Assembly: GCA_016584305.1 (NCBI GenBank)
Contig: JACEEZ010001253.1
Coordinates: forward strand, 686,001-750,000
Length of the DNA: 64,000 nucleotides
Direction of reading: 5' to 3'
From: Chionoecetes opilio
Lineage: Eukaryota > Arthropoda > Malacostraca > Decapoda > Majidae
Shown here: piece by piece, positions 55,146 through 64,000 of the stretch
How the letters are laid out: every line of letters starts with the position of its first letter
Numbering within the stretch: the first letter of the stretch is position 1
The notes under the pieces: generated by a model
Seen by the model: the letters and a program-made list of their open reading frames with translations, nothing else
Told to the model about the DNA's origin: nothing
Databases searched by the model: none
Translations under genes and position numbers: made by a program

Positions 55146-55870
55146 AAAAAAGCGACAAAAATATAAATGGCAATATAACATGGGAAATGAAGAAAATTAT
55201 GGAGAGCTGGTGCAATTCTAACGCCACAGAAAAGAGCCAGGACATAACTGTTTTTTACCGGGCTTTCTTCTCCACCGCTTACAAGGAAGAAGAAAGAATA
55301 ACATCACAAACCGTCAACCGCAATGTGAAACCTACAGACCCAGAGAGAAGAATAAAACTACAAATATATTACAAGAACAAGAAAGCCAGCAACCTCCTTC
55401 TCCGAAACACCCCAAGCCAGACGAAAGAGAGAACCCAGAAGTCCCATGTCGTATATAGGATCACGTGCAAACGAGGAAACTGTGAAGTCCTCCCCTCCTC
55501 CTACATCGGCATGACGACAACGAAGCTGTCTCGACGTCGTACTTGCCACTTAACTTCCGGAGCCCCCAAAAGTCACCGACTAGAGAAACACGGCATCAAC
55601 ATCACAATTTTTTTTTTGAAGAAAATACAGAAATGGTCGACATGTGCGCATATGTACGGCGACTTCCAATGTTAGAAGCACTGTATATAAAATATAATAA
55701 TCCTAAGCTTAACGTACAAGCACACGACTTACAAGCTTTCCCAAGCATGATAAGAACAAAGGGTAGCGATATCCAACCCACAGAGACGCAAAGCAGGGAG
55801 GAGCAGAAGCCATCCACCAATGAGCGTCGCCCGCTCACGTGCTGCGAGGCCGCCAGACTTCTCCTTAAGT
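55146..55870 (+). pseudogene. Penelope-like element 3' end with GIY-YIG endonuclease
   Basis: After the CR1-like end the frame reads ITVFYRAFFSTAYKEEERI, NVKPTDPERRIKLQIYYKNK, SHVVYRITCKRGNCEVLPSS, YIGMTTTKLSRRRTCHLTSG and APKSHRLEKHG, then after a frameshift at the T-run near 55.61 kb RRLPMLEALYIKYNNPKLNV. The YIGMTT motif, basic R..H region and final E in LEALYI are the GIY-YIG nuclease typical of Penelope-like elements. A short C-terminal tail runs to TAG near 55.87 kb. The RT is missing. Dead copy. Confidence 0.8.
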
Positions 55871-56779
55871 AGCGGCTTGTACTGCACCCACTCACACGCA
55901 GTCCAGCCTCCAGCCCAGCAACACCTCTCCTCAGCTCTCTCCAGCCATCCACCACCGCTCACGAGCCAGCCAATCAGCGCTCCAGCTGCCAGCTAGGCTG
56001 CTCGCTGCTAGCACTCGGCGCTGAGGCTCGCTCCTAAGCTGACGTGTGTGCTGCTCGGGATAGCGTGTACCAGGGACCTCTTCCTTGAGGTGAGATCCCG
56101 CCAGCTTCCCCCGCCACCTTTATATGTGACACCCACTGTCACTGTTTTCGACACAGCCACCACCACCTCGTGGCTTTAAACAGAGTTTATTGAGACTGAC
56201 TTTTTTTGGCTGCATACGATTTGGCCCCTAAAAAGGGCGATTCATACTCCAGTACGGGATCGGATTGGAAGTTACCCCCCTTTCCTGCGGAGTTTTGGAT
56301 CGTTTCTTTTTTAGGACGCCGAGGGTTTGAGCAGGCTTTTTCTCTTACTTAATTTCTTTCCCTCTATCGCTCTGGTGAAAGACCTCCCGGGACCTGAAAA
56401 GGCCGTGTCTGGTCGGAAACCCCTCGTGGAGGCAGCACCTCGGCTAGAGCGTGTTTGTGCTGTTTCTGCGGGGTCGGGGCAGCCTGCGATGCGCTGAGGA
56501 ACCCGTGATCGTGCGGTCTACCTCAGTTGCGGGGCTAGTTAAGGCAAACCCTTTTTTTTTTAGCAGCTCTTCTATAGCTGCTCCAAGCAAACACTGCTGC
56601 ACCCGTGCAGAACTCTCGATAGGGCTAGGCAAGGACCTTCACAGGGCAGGGGAGGGGGTGTCTACGACGCCTTTTAGCAGGCGGGACGCCTGCAGCAACC
56701 CATCCCCTGTAGGTAGTCATCACCATCACATTGCTGTCTCTTCAAGACTTTTGACTTTCTATACCACGTCGCTGCCACC
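55871..56779 (+). other. Penelope 3' flank and 5' UTR of the following LINE
   Basis: GC-rich sequence with no coding motif. It probably contains the Penelope 3' UTR and then the LINE leader. The leader ends in GCTGCCACCATGG, a near-perfect start context for ORF1. The boundary between the two elements could not be placed. Confidence 0.5.
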
Positions 56780-58576
56780 ATGGTACGTCTCAAGACGACT
56801 GATACCTTCACCAGACAAGCTTCCACGCAAGTACTTGTAGCAAGCACTCCACGACGATCCTTGAGCGCGGACAGAGGTCAACGTCACTACGAGACCCACG
56901 GGGTCAGCCTTTCCAAACCGCAGCAAATGAAAACACTACCCAACACGGACGTGATTGCCACCATCTTAACGATCCCGCCGCACGTCTTGGCCCCAGAAGA
57001 GTCTGCTGACCAAGAAGAGTCTGCTGATCAACAAGGAACATGGACCGAACAAAACAACAAGAAGAAACTGCACCTGCGCAGCCAGGAAACACAGCTTCCT
57101 GTTCCCACTACCAACTTTCTGCTCCCCGTTCCCTCCAGCTCCCAGCACCCAGTTCCAGTCAACAACCTTCAGCCCACCACCGCCTCCCCTTCACTTCCAA
57201 AGATTATAGTTCCCCCCACCGAAGGCTTCGCCTCAGCCCTGGACCTGGCGGAAGCCATCGAGAAGTCTTTCAACGGTCCGAAGATGAAATTCCTGGAGAC
57301 AGGGCACGTACTCGTCACCCCCCCGGACCAAGATATTATCAACCATATCATGAGTCTGAATCAGGTGGACGGCAAGCAGATCGAGCTGAAACCCACAGGA
57401 CAGGACACCACCAAGGGGATCCTGATGCAATATCCTTTTCTAATGCCACTCGCTCCAAAAGAGAGACACCCGCTGATGATCGAGGCCAAGCGCTGCACTG
57501 TCTACACCGGGGATCAGACGCGGCAGGTGGAGATAACCGTCAGGGGCCCTCTGCCGGGGTTCCTGAACATCGAGAAGTGGGGAATTTTCTACACCCGCCC
57601 CTACAGCAGGGAACCTCTGCGGTGCTACAACTGCCAGCGTTTCGGTCACCACAAGAACAGTTGTACCCTACCCGCTCGATGCGGGGTGTGTTCAGGAAGC
57701 CACGACACCGCCAATTCCATCCAAAAGCACAAGGCCGGGACCGCCACAACTGCCAAATGCCCAAATTGCAGGGAAACACACCACGCGTGGAATCGCAACT
57801 GCGCTGTAAGAAGGACACTGGTGGAAGCACAAAGAACAACACAGATGTCCTTTATGTCGACGCATCGACCAGCGCTCGCCCCCACGTCAACATGGGGCCA
57901 GAGATCATTCACGCCATCACAGAACATCCACAGATCAGCTCTCTCAACCACTTCGACCTGGGGCCGGAGAACAGCACCTCCTGCAGCCGGAACACGACCC
58001 AACGGAGCGGACACCAGCCAATTTCCCGCTCTTGCTCTCGGGCGAGGAGTTTGGAGGGGATGTCACCTTCAACCTCGACAACGTCTCGAAGTCCCAATCC
58101 CGAACCACATGATAAAAGTGGCACCGAAAGACGATCAGATCACAATCACCAAAACAGAACTGAATGATCTCTTCAAGACTTTCGCAGGGGCACTGGTGGC
58201 TCTCCTCGGCAAAGATGTTCCGGAGAAACAGCTGGACGACGTCGCCGAGACAGTGATAGCCACTCGCCTCCTCCCCATACAGTCCCCTCTCCACCAGCCG
58301 AAGCCACTCCTATCCCGCCCTAAGCCGAGACAACTCCTCTCCCGTCCCAAGCCGGGACAACTCTCCCATCCCAAGCCGAGACAGCTCCTCTCCCACCCCC
58401 CGGGAACCACACCGGCGTCGGCGTCCATAGACAGAGAGAAGCAACTTCTGAGGATTCCGATCACCCGTCACCCGACCAAGGAAACACATCTTCAACAACA
58501 CTCGGCACTCACAAAACTCAGCAATCACGTCAAGAGAAAGACACGCTCCTCCTCCGCCAACAAGCGGAGTTTTTGA
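56780..58576 (+). CDS. LINE ORF1 protein with zinc knuckles, 598 codons
   Basis: RNA-binding/chaperone-type ORF1. The start is well supported by GCTGCCACCATGG. The N-terminal region is polar and proline-rich. A folded region (about residues 150-275) contains FASALDLAEAIEKSFNG, FLETGHVLVTPPDQDIINHI and EITVRGPLPGFLNIEKWGIF. Zinc knuckles follow: CYNCQRFGHHKNSC (residue 282), a second one CGVCSGSHDT with S where the last C is expected, and CPNCRETHHAWNRNC. The C-terminal part carries a short repeat RPKPRQLLS/RPKPGQLS/HPKPRQLLSH (about residues 510-540). No interruption. A 375-codon frame in another phase overlaps it and is a shadow. Confidence 0.88.
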   Translation: MVRLKTTDTFTRQASTQVLVASTPRRSLSADRGQRHYETHGVSLSKPQQMKTLPNTDVIATILTIPPHVLAPEESADQEESADQQGTWTEQNNKKKLHLRSQETQLPVPTTNFLLPVPSSSQHPVPVNNLQPTTASPSLPKIIVPPTEGFASALDLAEAIEKSFNGPKMKFLETGHVLVTPPDQDIINHIMSLNQVDGKQIELKPTGQDTTKGILMQYPFLMPLAPKERHPLMIEAKRCTVYTGDQTRQVEITVRGPLPGFLNIEKWGIFYTRPYSREPLRCYNCQRFGHHKNSCTLPARCGVCSGSHDTANSIQKHKAGTATTAKCPNCRETHHAWNRNCAVRRTLVEAQRTTQMSFMSTHRPALAPTSTWGQRSFTPSQNIHRSALSTTSTWGRRTAPPAAGTRPNGADTSQFPALALGRGVWRGCHLQPRQRLEVPIPNHMIKVAPKDDQITITKTELNDLFKTFAGALVALLGKDVPEKQLDDVAETVIATRLLPIQSPLHQPKPLLSRPKPRQLLSRPKPGQLSHPKPRQLLSHPPGTTPASASIDREKQLLRIPITRHPTKETHLQQHSALTKLSNHVKRKTRSSSANKRSF

Positions 58577-61500
58577 CGTCGTCCGAATCCTGCAGTGGAA
58601 AGTTAACGGCGTCCGCGGCAGGCTTCACCAATTGATGGCGGACGCACAAGAAAACAACAGGGACGTGATCCTTCTCCAGGAGACTCTGCTCCCAGATAGC
58701 ACTTCGGTTAACTTCAGGGGCTACAGAGCATACCATCAGCCAGCAGTGGAAGGCCAGAGCCGAGGCGTGTCCATCTTGGTCAAAAACAACATCCCAAGCA
58801 CACTCATCCCTATCCCTGCGCCCTGTGGAGACAGAGTAGAGGTAATCGCGGTGAAGATCACACTGCGCAACCTCGAACTCCTTGTATACAACATATACAA
58901 CATAATTGGCCACAATGAGACCTTAGACGTCAGCGAAGTTCTCTCTCTCTGCACCACTTCCCATGTGTTCGTCGGCGGTGACTTCAATGCGCATCACGAA
59001 GCCCTCGGTTCACGCGGGAGAACGAACAGGAGCGGTCACCACATTGCTGAGGCCATGACAAGCGTGCCAGAGGCGATCCTTCTCAACAAAGGCGAGCCCA
59101 CACACGTCGCCGGGGGTGTCCTAGACCTCTCATTTGTCTCGCAGGACTTAAACCGCGACGCCACATGGGAACTTCACCCACACCTAGCCAGCGACCACTT
59201 TGCCTCCTGCACAACACTCCAAACCAGGAAACTGACACGACCCCCACCTCCACCTAAATGGAATTTAAACCGGGCTAACTGGCACACCTTTGAACGTTCG
59301 ATTGCCAACATCCTAGCCTCAACCCCCACCCCTGACTCCCTCGAAGAGGCCGAAGACCGCCTCACGGCGGCTTTTCACGAAGCTGCCAACATTGCTATCC
59401 CGCTCACTAAGCCCGGTCTAGTCCTTCACGAAGATCGATGGTACTACAACGCTGAGGTCAGGGAGTACAACCACATAATTAATCAAGCCAGAAAGCTAAA
59501 CAGGCGCCACAACACAGAGGGTACCAGAACACTCTTACGAGCAGCCATCAGGATAGCAAGGGAAGCTACGCGCAATATCAAAACGCAAAATTGGCTCGAA
59601 TGGTGCTCCTCCATCAACCACAGCTCCAACCTCTCAGCCATGTGGAAAAAGATCCACATGATATCGGGAAAAGCCTCCGTCCGACAGGCCGTTCACCTCA
59701 ACCCCGCCGATGAAGCTAACCGCCTCGTACAATCCTTCGCCGCCAGAAGCAGCACAGCATAACATGCCCAAGCTGTTCAAGACACTCAGCGACGCCTCTT
59801 TTCAGCCAGAATAGCTGCCGTTAGTCGTTCCTGCCTCAAGGCAGCTCCTACGGACGTCCCTTTCACCATCTAAGAACTGCGAGATACCTTCAAGACACGC
59901 AAGGACACGGCGGCAGGTGCTGACAAGATCACTTACAGCATAATCAAGAAGGCTGGTCCCAAGGCACACGAGGAACTGCTACACCTCATCAACATTTCCT
60001 TCGCCACAGGCAGACTCCCCCCGGCGTGGAAGCAGGCAGTCATTGTTTCCATTCCCAAGCCCAGAGACCCTACCCAATCACGCCCCATCTCTCTCCTCAG
60101 CTGCCTTGGGAAGACAGCTGAGAGAATGATCCTCACACGACTTCAATGGCAGGTAGGCAGCTTACACCACCACATATATGCCTACACTGCCAACAAAGGC
60201 ACAACGGACTGCATCACAGAGATGCTCTCAACCATCTCTGACAGGAAAGCCGTGATGACTTTCATGGACCTGGAGAAAGCGTTTGAGATGGCAAGTGGCC
60301 CGGTCATCCTCGCATCTCTAGCTGAGAAAGGCGTTCAAGGCAGACTGTTGAGGTGGACCCAGGACTTCTTGAGCGAGAGGCAAGCCAGGGTTACCTTTCA
60401 GGGCACCCTGTCCGACCTCGCCACCTTTGAAAACGGCACGCCCCAGGGGAGCATTTTAAGCCCGTTTCTCTTTAACATCCTGGTGGAGAACCTGGTTTCG
60501 CTTCTCCTCGGTGCATGCACCAAGATCCTGGGCTATGCGGATGACCTGGCCCTGATAACCACCGGACCATGGCACGCTCAGACGGCTATTACCGCCGTCG
60601 GCAACAGTTGCGTCGAACTTGGGTTGAAAATAAACACTACCAAAACCAAGGCCGTTCACTTTGGCTCCCAGACACCACGTCCCCCCCTAAAGCTCCAGGA
60701 TACCAACATGAACTGGGTTAACAGCTTCCCCTATCTCGGCATCTGGCTAGACTCCCAGCTGACCTTCAAGAAACACGTGGCCGCTACTAAGGAACGGGCA
60801 AAATCCAGGATCCGGATCCTTAGAATCATGACAGGCCTTCACGAAGGAGCCAATTATGATGTCCTTCGCACTTTCTACGTGCAGGCGATCCGTTCCCTCA
60901 TTGATTATGGGGCCCCTTGCCTCTCACTCACTTCAGCAACACAGTGGAAGATGCCCCTTTCTACCCCGCACTCCAAGTCAGGATGGACAAGCCAGTCCTC
61001 GTGCCGCACGCCAGCAGCACGAACACTCTCCTCTCTTTTTTCAAAAGTATTTCTCTAACGGGCTCAAGCTAGCCCGTGGTCCTCCTCTACTGGAGGCCCG
61101 ATAAAAAAATAAAAAAAAAATAAAAAACACAGGCCAGCGCACTTGAAACGGTCCAAAATGAAGCGTTCAGGATCATGGTTGGAGCGCCCAGGTGGACAAA
61201 GACTAACATCCTCCACCTCGAAACAAACACGCCTCCCATCCGCACCCGGCTAACTGCTCTCACCATCTCCCACTTCACCAAATTCCGCAGGCGCAGTCAC
61301 AGCATAACCCTGCTTGAAAAAGTGGGTCAAGCACTAAGGCAGGACAGAACTCTCTTCCGGAAGAACACCTGGGGCATAAAAATGGCCAAAAACATAGAGG
61401 CGCTCAACGCACAGCAGGTGTTCCTCAACTTTCAGCAGGACCCGCCACACCCCACCTACTCGACTCCTGCTCCCTGGGAAGCACCACCTCTCCACTTTTC

Positions 61501-62404
61501 TGCGCGGAAGCTCGCCAAATCAAAAGCCGACCTGTCACCGGCAGAGCTGGCATCAGAGGCAAGGGCATTAGTACGATATGCTCTGACTCATGCAGCTGAC
61601 GTCTTTTTCACAGACGGCTCCGTAGACACAACAATAGGGACCGCAGCCGCAGCCGTCCACCACGACGAGTTTGCAGCCCTCTACCGCCTACCCGACAACT
61701 CCTCCACTCTACAGACTGAACTCCTTGCCATACTACGAGCACTCCAGCTCGCAGTACCTCGTGACATCAACGTCACAATCCACACTGACAATCTGGGCGC
61801 AATCCAGGCACTTCAGACTGTGTCCCCTAAGGACAACGTGAACCTGATCACCTCTGTCCTGGCGACCGCCAAAAACATCCACGACAGCGGTCGCCACGTA
61901 CACCTAAATTGGGTTCCGAGTCACACAGGGATACCTGGCAACGAAGCGGCTGACCTAGCGGCCTAGGAGGCGCTCAGTCTTCCCCAGGTTACCGCGCCCA
62001 TTCCGCCCAGCATCTCCCAGGCTTCCGTCACGAGGTTTAGCTACGAACAGGCCGTAACTTGCCTCCGCCCTTGGATCACTAACCCTACCTCAAGCGCGCA
62101 CTGGTACAACACCACCAGAACTAACACCACGCCCTTTCCAAGAAACATCGGCAGGAAAACGAGGAACGCGCTGCACCGAGTCAGAATTAGCTACAAATGC
62201 TTCGCAGAAATAAAAGGCACTCTGCCCCTAGCATGCTGCCACTGCGAAGCTGAGACAGTGTCCCCACTGAAGCACTACGTTATGGACTGTCCAGCGACCT
62301 CCGATATGCTAGCCAGGGGTCACGCTGCCGCCAAACACGTCATAGCCAACACTTCCCATGATGCACTTGCCAGGCTAGTCACGCACCATCCACCACCTCG
62401 CTGA
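58575..62404 (+). pseudogene. LINE ORF2: endonuclease, RT, RNase H
   Basis: ORF2 overlaps the end of ORF1 by one or two bases in the +1 phase; its first ATG is 58632. Endonuclease: ILQWKVNGVRGR, VILLQETLLP, VGGDFNAHHEALGS, SDHFASC. RT: DTAAGADKITYSIIKK, SIPKPRDPTQSRPISLLSCL, TFMDLEKAFEMA (catalytic D), NGTPQGSILSPFLFNILVEN, LGYADDLALITTG (YADD, near 60.53 kb). RNase H: FFTDGSVD, LQTELLAILRAL, IHTDNLGAI, GNEAADLAA (all catalytic positions present). C-terminal CCHC-like CCHCEAETVSPLKHYVMDC. Stops at 59760, 59871 and 61964. The frame is otherwise continuous once the 60945-61125 insertion and one duplicate are discounted. Confidence 0.88.
60945..61125 (+). mobile_element. Poly(A)-tailed retroposon in ORF2, 7-bp TSD
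   Basis: An insertion of 181 bp ends in an A-rich tail with T interruptions, flanked by AACACAG (60938-60944 and 61126-61132). Insert plus one duplicate is 188 bp, and removing it restores the ORF2 frame. The 3' part contains CCCGTGGTCCTCCTCTACTG followed by GAGGCCCGATAAAAAA. It could be a SINE or a 5'-truncated LINE end. Confidence 0.75.
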
Positions 62405-62588
62405 GCTGAGTCTTTTGACTCCTGTCCTGGTAGGTGCACCCCAACTCCAAAGAGCAATAGGGTGCCTCTAATACGTCGCTACATGCACGTCAATTAGACT
62501 CCCTCTGCTACTGAGAGTTGGCTTCCAACACCGTGGGCCATATATCATATATGTATTTTTTTTTTTTTTTTTTTTATATATATATATA
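62405..62588. other. LINE 3' UTR and (TA)/(T) tract
   Basis: The end of the two-ORF LINE, followed by mixed T-runs and TATATA that probably combine its own 3' end with the target of the Jockey copy. Confidence 0.5.
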
Positions 62589-63545
62589 TTTTTTTTTTCT
62601 TTTTTCTTTTTTTACATCACAGGGAACTGGCCAAGGGCACAACAAAAATGGGTAACACAAAGCCCGCTTAGTTGCCAGTCCCTATAAAGAAGACAGTAAG
62701 AGAATAGAATAAAAACAAAGGGGTAGGCCAATTTAGTTCGGGAGGTGTCTTGTTACTCTTCTTTTGAAAAGATTTAAGTCATAGGAAAGTGGAAAAATAG
62801 AAACAGGAAGAGAGTTCCAGAGTTTACCAGTGAAAGGGATGAAAGAGTAAAGATACTGATTAACTCTTGCATTAGGAAGATGGACAGAATAGGGATGGGG
62901 ATGAATAGAAAGTCTTGTGCAGCGAGACCGCGGGAGTGCGGGAGGCATGCAGTTAGTAAGTTCAGAAGAGCAGTGAGCATGAAAATAACGGTAGAAGAGA
63001 GCAAGAGAAGCAACATTGCGGCGGTGATTTAAAGATTGAAGACAGTCAGTCAGAGGAGAGGAGTTGATGAGACGAAAAGCTTTTGATTCAACCCTGTTTA
63101 GGAGAGCTGTATGAGTGGATCCTCCCAAAACATGTGAGACATACTCCATACATGGGCGGATAAGGCCCCTGTAGAGAGCAAGCAATTGGGAGGGAGAAAA
63201 AAAAGGACGCAGACGCCACAGCACACCTAACTTCTTAGAAGCTGTTTTAGCAAGAGATGAGATGTGAGATTTCCAGTTCAAATTTTTAGTAAAGGATAGT
63301 CCTAGAATGTTCATTGTAGAAGAAGGAGACAGTTGAGTGTCATTGAAGAAGAGGGGATAGTTATCTGGTAGGTTTTGTCGAGTAGATAGGTGAAGAAATT
63401 GGGTTTTTGAGGCATTGAACAAAACAAGGTTTGCTTTGCCCCAATCAGAAATAATAGAAAGATCAGAAGTTAGGCGCTCGGTGGCATCTCTCCGTGAATC
63501 ACTTAGTTCTGTTGAGTTGGTCGTCTAATAAACGACGTTGAAATA
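62589..63545 (-). mobile_element. Jockey-type LINE copy 2, strongly 5'-truncated
   Basis: Minus strand. It matches 39454-40385 with only scattered differences by eye. A-tail at 62589-62613 (T-run with two C). The 5' edge lies just after the RT catalytic region. It ends next to TATGTGTGTGTATG. Confidence 0.88.
62733..63422 (-). pseudogene. Jockey RT thumb and C-terminus fragment
   Basis: 229 open codons: [60 protein letters not shown], ending [10 protein letters not shown]. It corresponds to the last quarter of the 909-codon frame of copy 1. It lacks endonuclease and the catalytic palm, so it has no activity on its own. Confidence 0.88.
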
Positions 63546-64000
63546 TGTGTGTGTATGTAACAGATCCCTGTCGCCATATCACGGTGGGGTGCTTCTGACG
63601 CTTCGCGACGCGGGCGAGTCAGACTTCCCACCTTGGTGAGCATCGGGGTTCCTCATTTGCCGATTCACTGGATACGCATTCACCTGTGGGCCGCCTTTAT
63701 GGCTGTATGGCCCACGTCATTCATCCGTGGATGGCAATCTACAACAACAATGCACCCACTCATGCTCACCTCTACATCTGAGGAGAAAACATCTCTCCAC
63801 GCTGCTGAAGAAGGGTCCATGACCCGAAATCGCGACACAGCAAAATTACCAGCTACGGCGAAGTCATGAATTTGATCAGTAAAGAGAATAAGACACTCTT
63901 AAGACAAAGAAAAAATATCATGAAAAAGATAATAAACGCTGAACTAGCTATCACTTTTAACGATATATGTCTCAGAGAAAATCTCCTGCCCGTATAATAC
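63546..64000 (+). pseudogene. Probable 5' part of a Penelope-like element
   Basis: The sequence GCTGAAGAAGGGTCCATGAC followed by CCGAAATCGCGACA resembles the conserved junction at the start of Penelope-like coding regions. The downstream frame (from about 63.85 kb) gives KTLLRQRKNIMKKIINAELA and ICLRENLLPV, like the N-terminal region ending in 'C....L.P.' of those elements. The frame closes at a TAA near the window edge. The assignment is tentative because RT lies outside. Confidence 0.45.

Larger units (their letters stand above)
56170..62560 (+). mobile_element. Two-ORF LINE (CCHC ORF1; EN-RT-RNase H ORF2), near complete
   Basis: Leader, ORF1 (56780-58576), ORF2 (about 58575-62404) and a short 3' region up to the A-tail of the next element. 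Presence of RNase H plus a zinc-knuckle ORF1 places it in the I/Jockey-related group. Only three in-frame stops (59760, 59871, 61964) and one insertion (60945-61125) were found in ORF2, and ORF1 is intact, so this copy is fairly young. The 5' boundary is approximate and no target-site duplication was found. Confidence 0.8.

Noticed and set aside
57040..58167. 375-codon frame overlapping LINE ORF1
   Set aside because: It is in another phase of the well-supported CCHC ORF1, lacks motifs of its own, and its S/R/P/H-rich composition is that of a shadow frame.

Overview
This is eukaryotic nuclear DNA, most likely from an arthropod and probably a decapod crustacean. There are no operons or bacterial genes. 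One host gene with GT-AG introns lies among non-LTR retrotransposons, SINEs, MITEs and long (TC)n/(CA)n tracts. The decapod guess rests on the style of the retroelements (Jockey, RTE, CR1, Penelope) and is not proven by a marker gene.

Host gene. Five exons on the minus strand (50818-50996, 46433-46568, 46122-46256, 45559-45678, 26983-27125) join in frame. They encode the AAA1 motor region of an outer-arm beta-type axonemal dynein heavy chain (DNAH9/11/17 group), including Walker A and Walker B. The introns are 4.2 kb, 176 bp, 443 bp and 18.4 kb. The neighbouring exons are not in the window, so the flanking introns run at least to about 13 kb on the upstream side and 27 kb on the downstream side. 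If the gene is intact, almost everything else here is intronic.

Layout. 1-1.9 kb: no recognisable content. 1.9-14.8 kb: a decayed Ty3/Gypsy element (minus strand; gag, protease, RT, RNase H, integrase). A nearly 5.7-kb LINE (plus strand, 12-bp target-site duplication) sits in its leader, so the candidate 5' LTR now lies at 14.5 kb. Much of 9.1-15.7 kb shows homopolymer-inflated, poor consensus. 16-17.2 kb: a second Gypsy pol remnant split by a tRNA-SINE. 17.3-25.1 kb: four TWA-flanked MITEs, RTE1 copy A and a SINE with two tRNA-like heads. 25.4-30.9 kb: an RTE remnant, a dynein exon, a minisatellite duplication, a SINE and a mariner pseudogene. 31-33.5 kb: RTE1 copy B split by a LINE. 33.9-43.6 kb: an old RTE (RTE2) cut by five later insertions (RTE1 copy C, a hAT-like element, two SINEs, a Jockey element), with RTE1 copy D at its edge. 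45.5-51 kb: four dynein exons, a (TC)61 tract and a CR1-like element split by RTE1 copy E. 52.6-55.9 kb: a fifth MITE, a CR1-like remnant and a Penelope-like 3' end with GIY-YIG. 56-62.5 kb: a near-complete two-ORF LINE (zinc-knuckle ORF1; EN-RT-RNase H ORF2) interrupted by a poly(A) retroposon. 62.6-63.5 kb: a second Jockey copy. 63.6-64 kb: the probable 5' part of another Penelope-like element.

Apart from the dynein heavy chain, every coding segment belongs to mobile DNA, and nearly all of those are broken by stops, frameshifts or truncation. The nesting and target-site duplications give a relative order of insertion.
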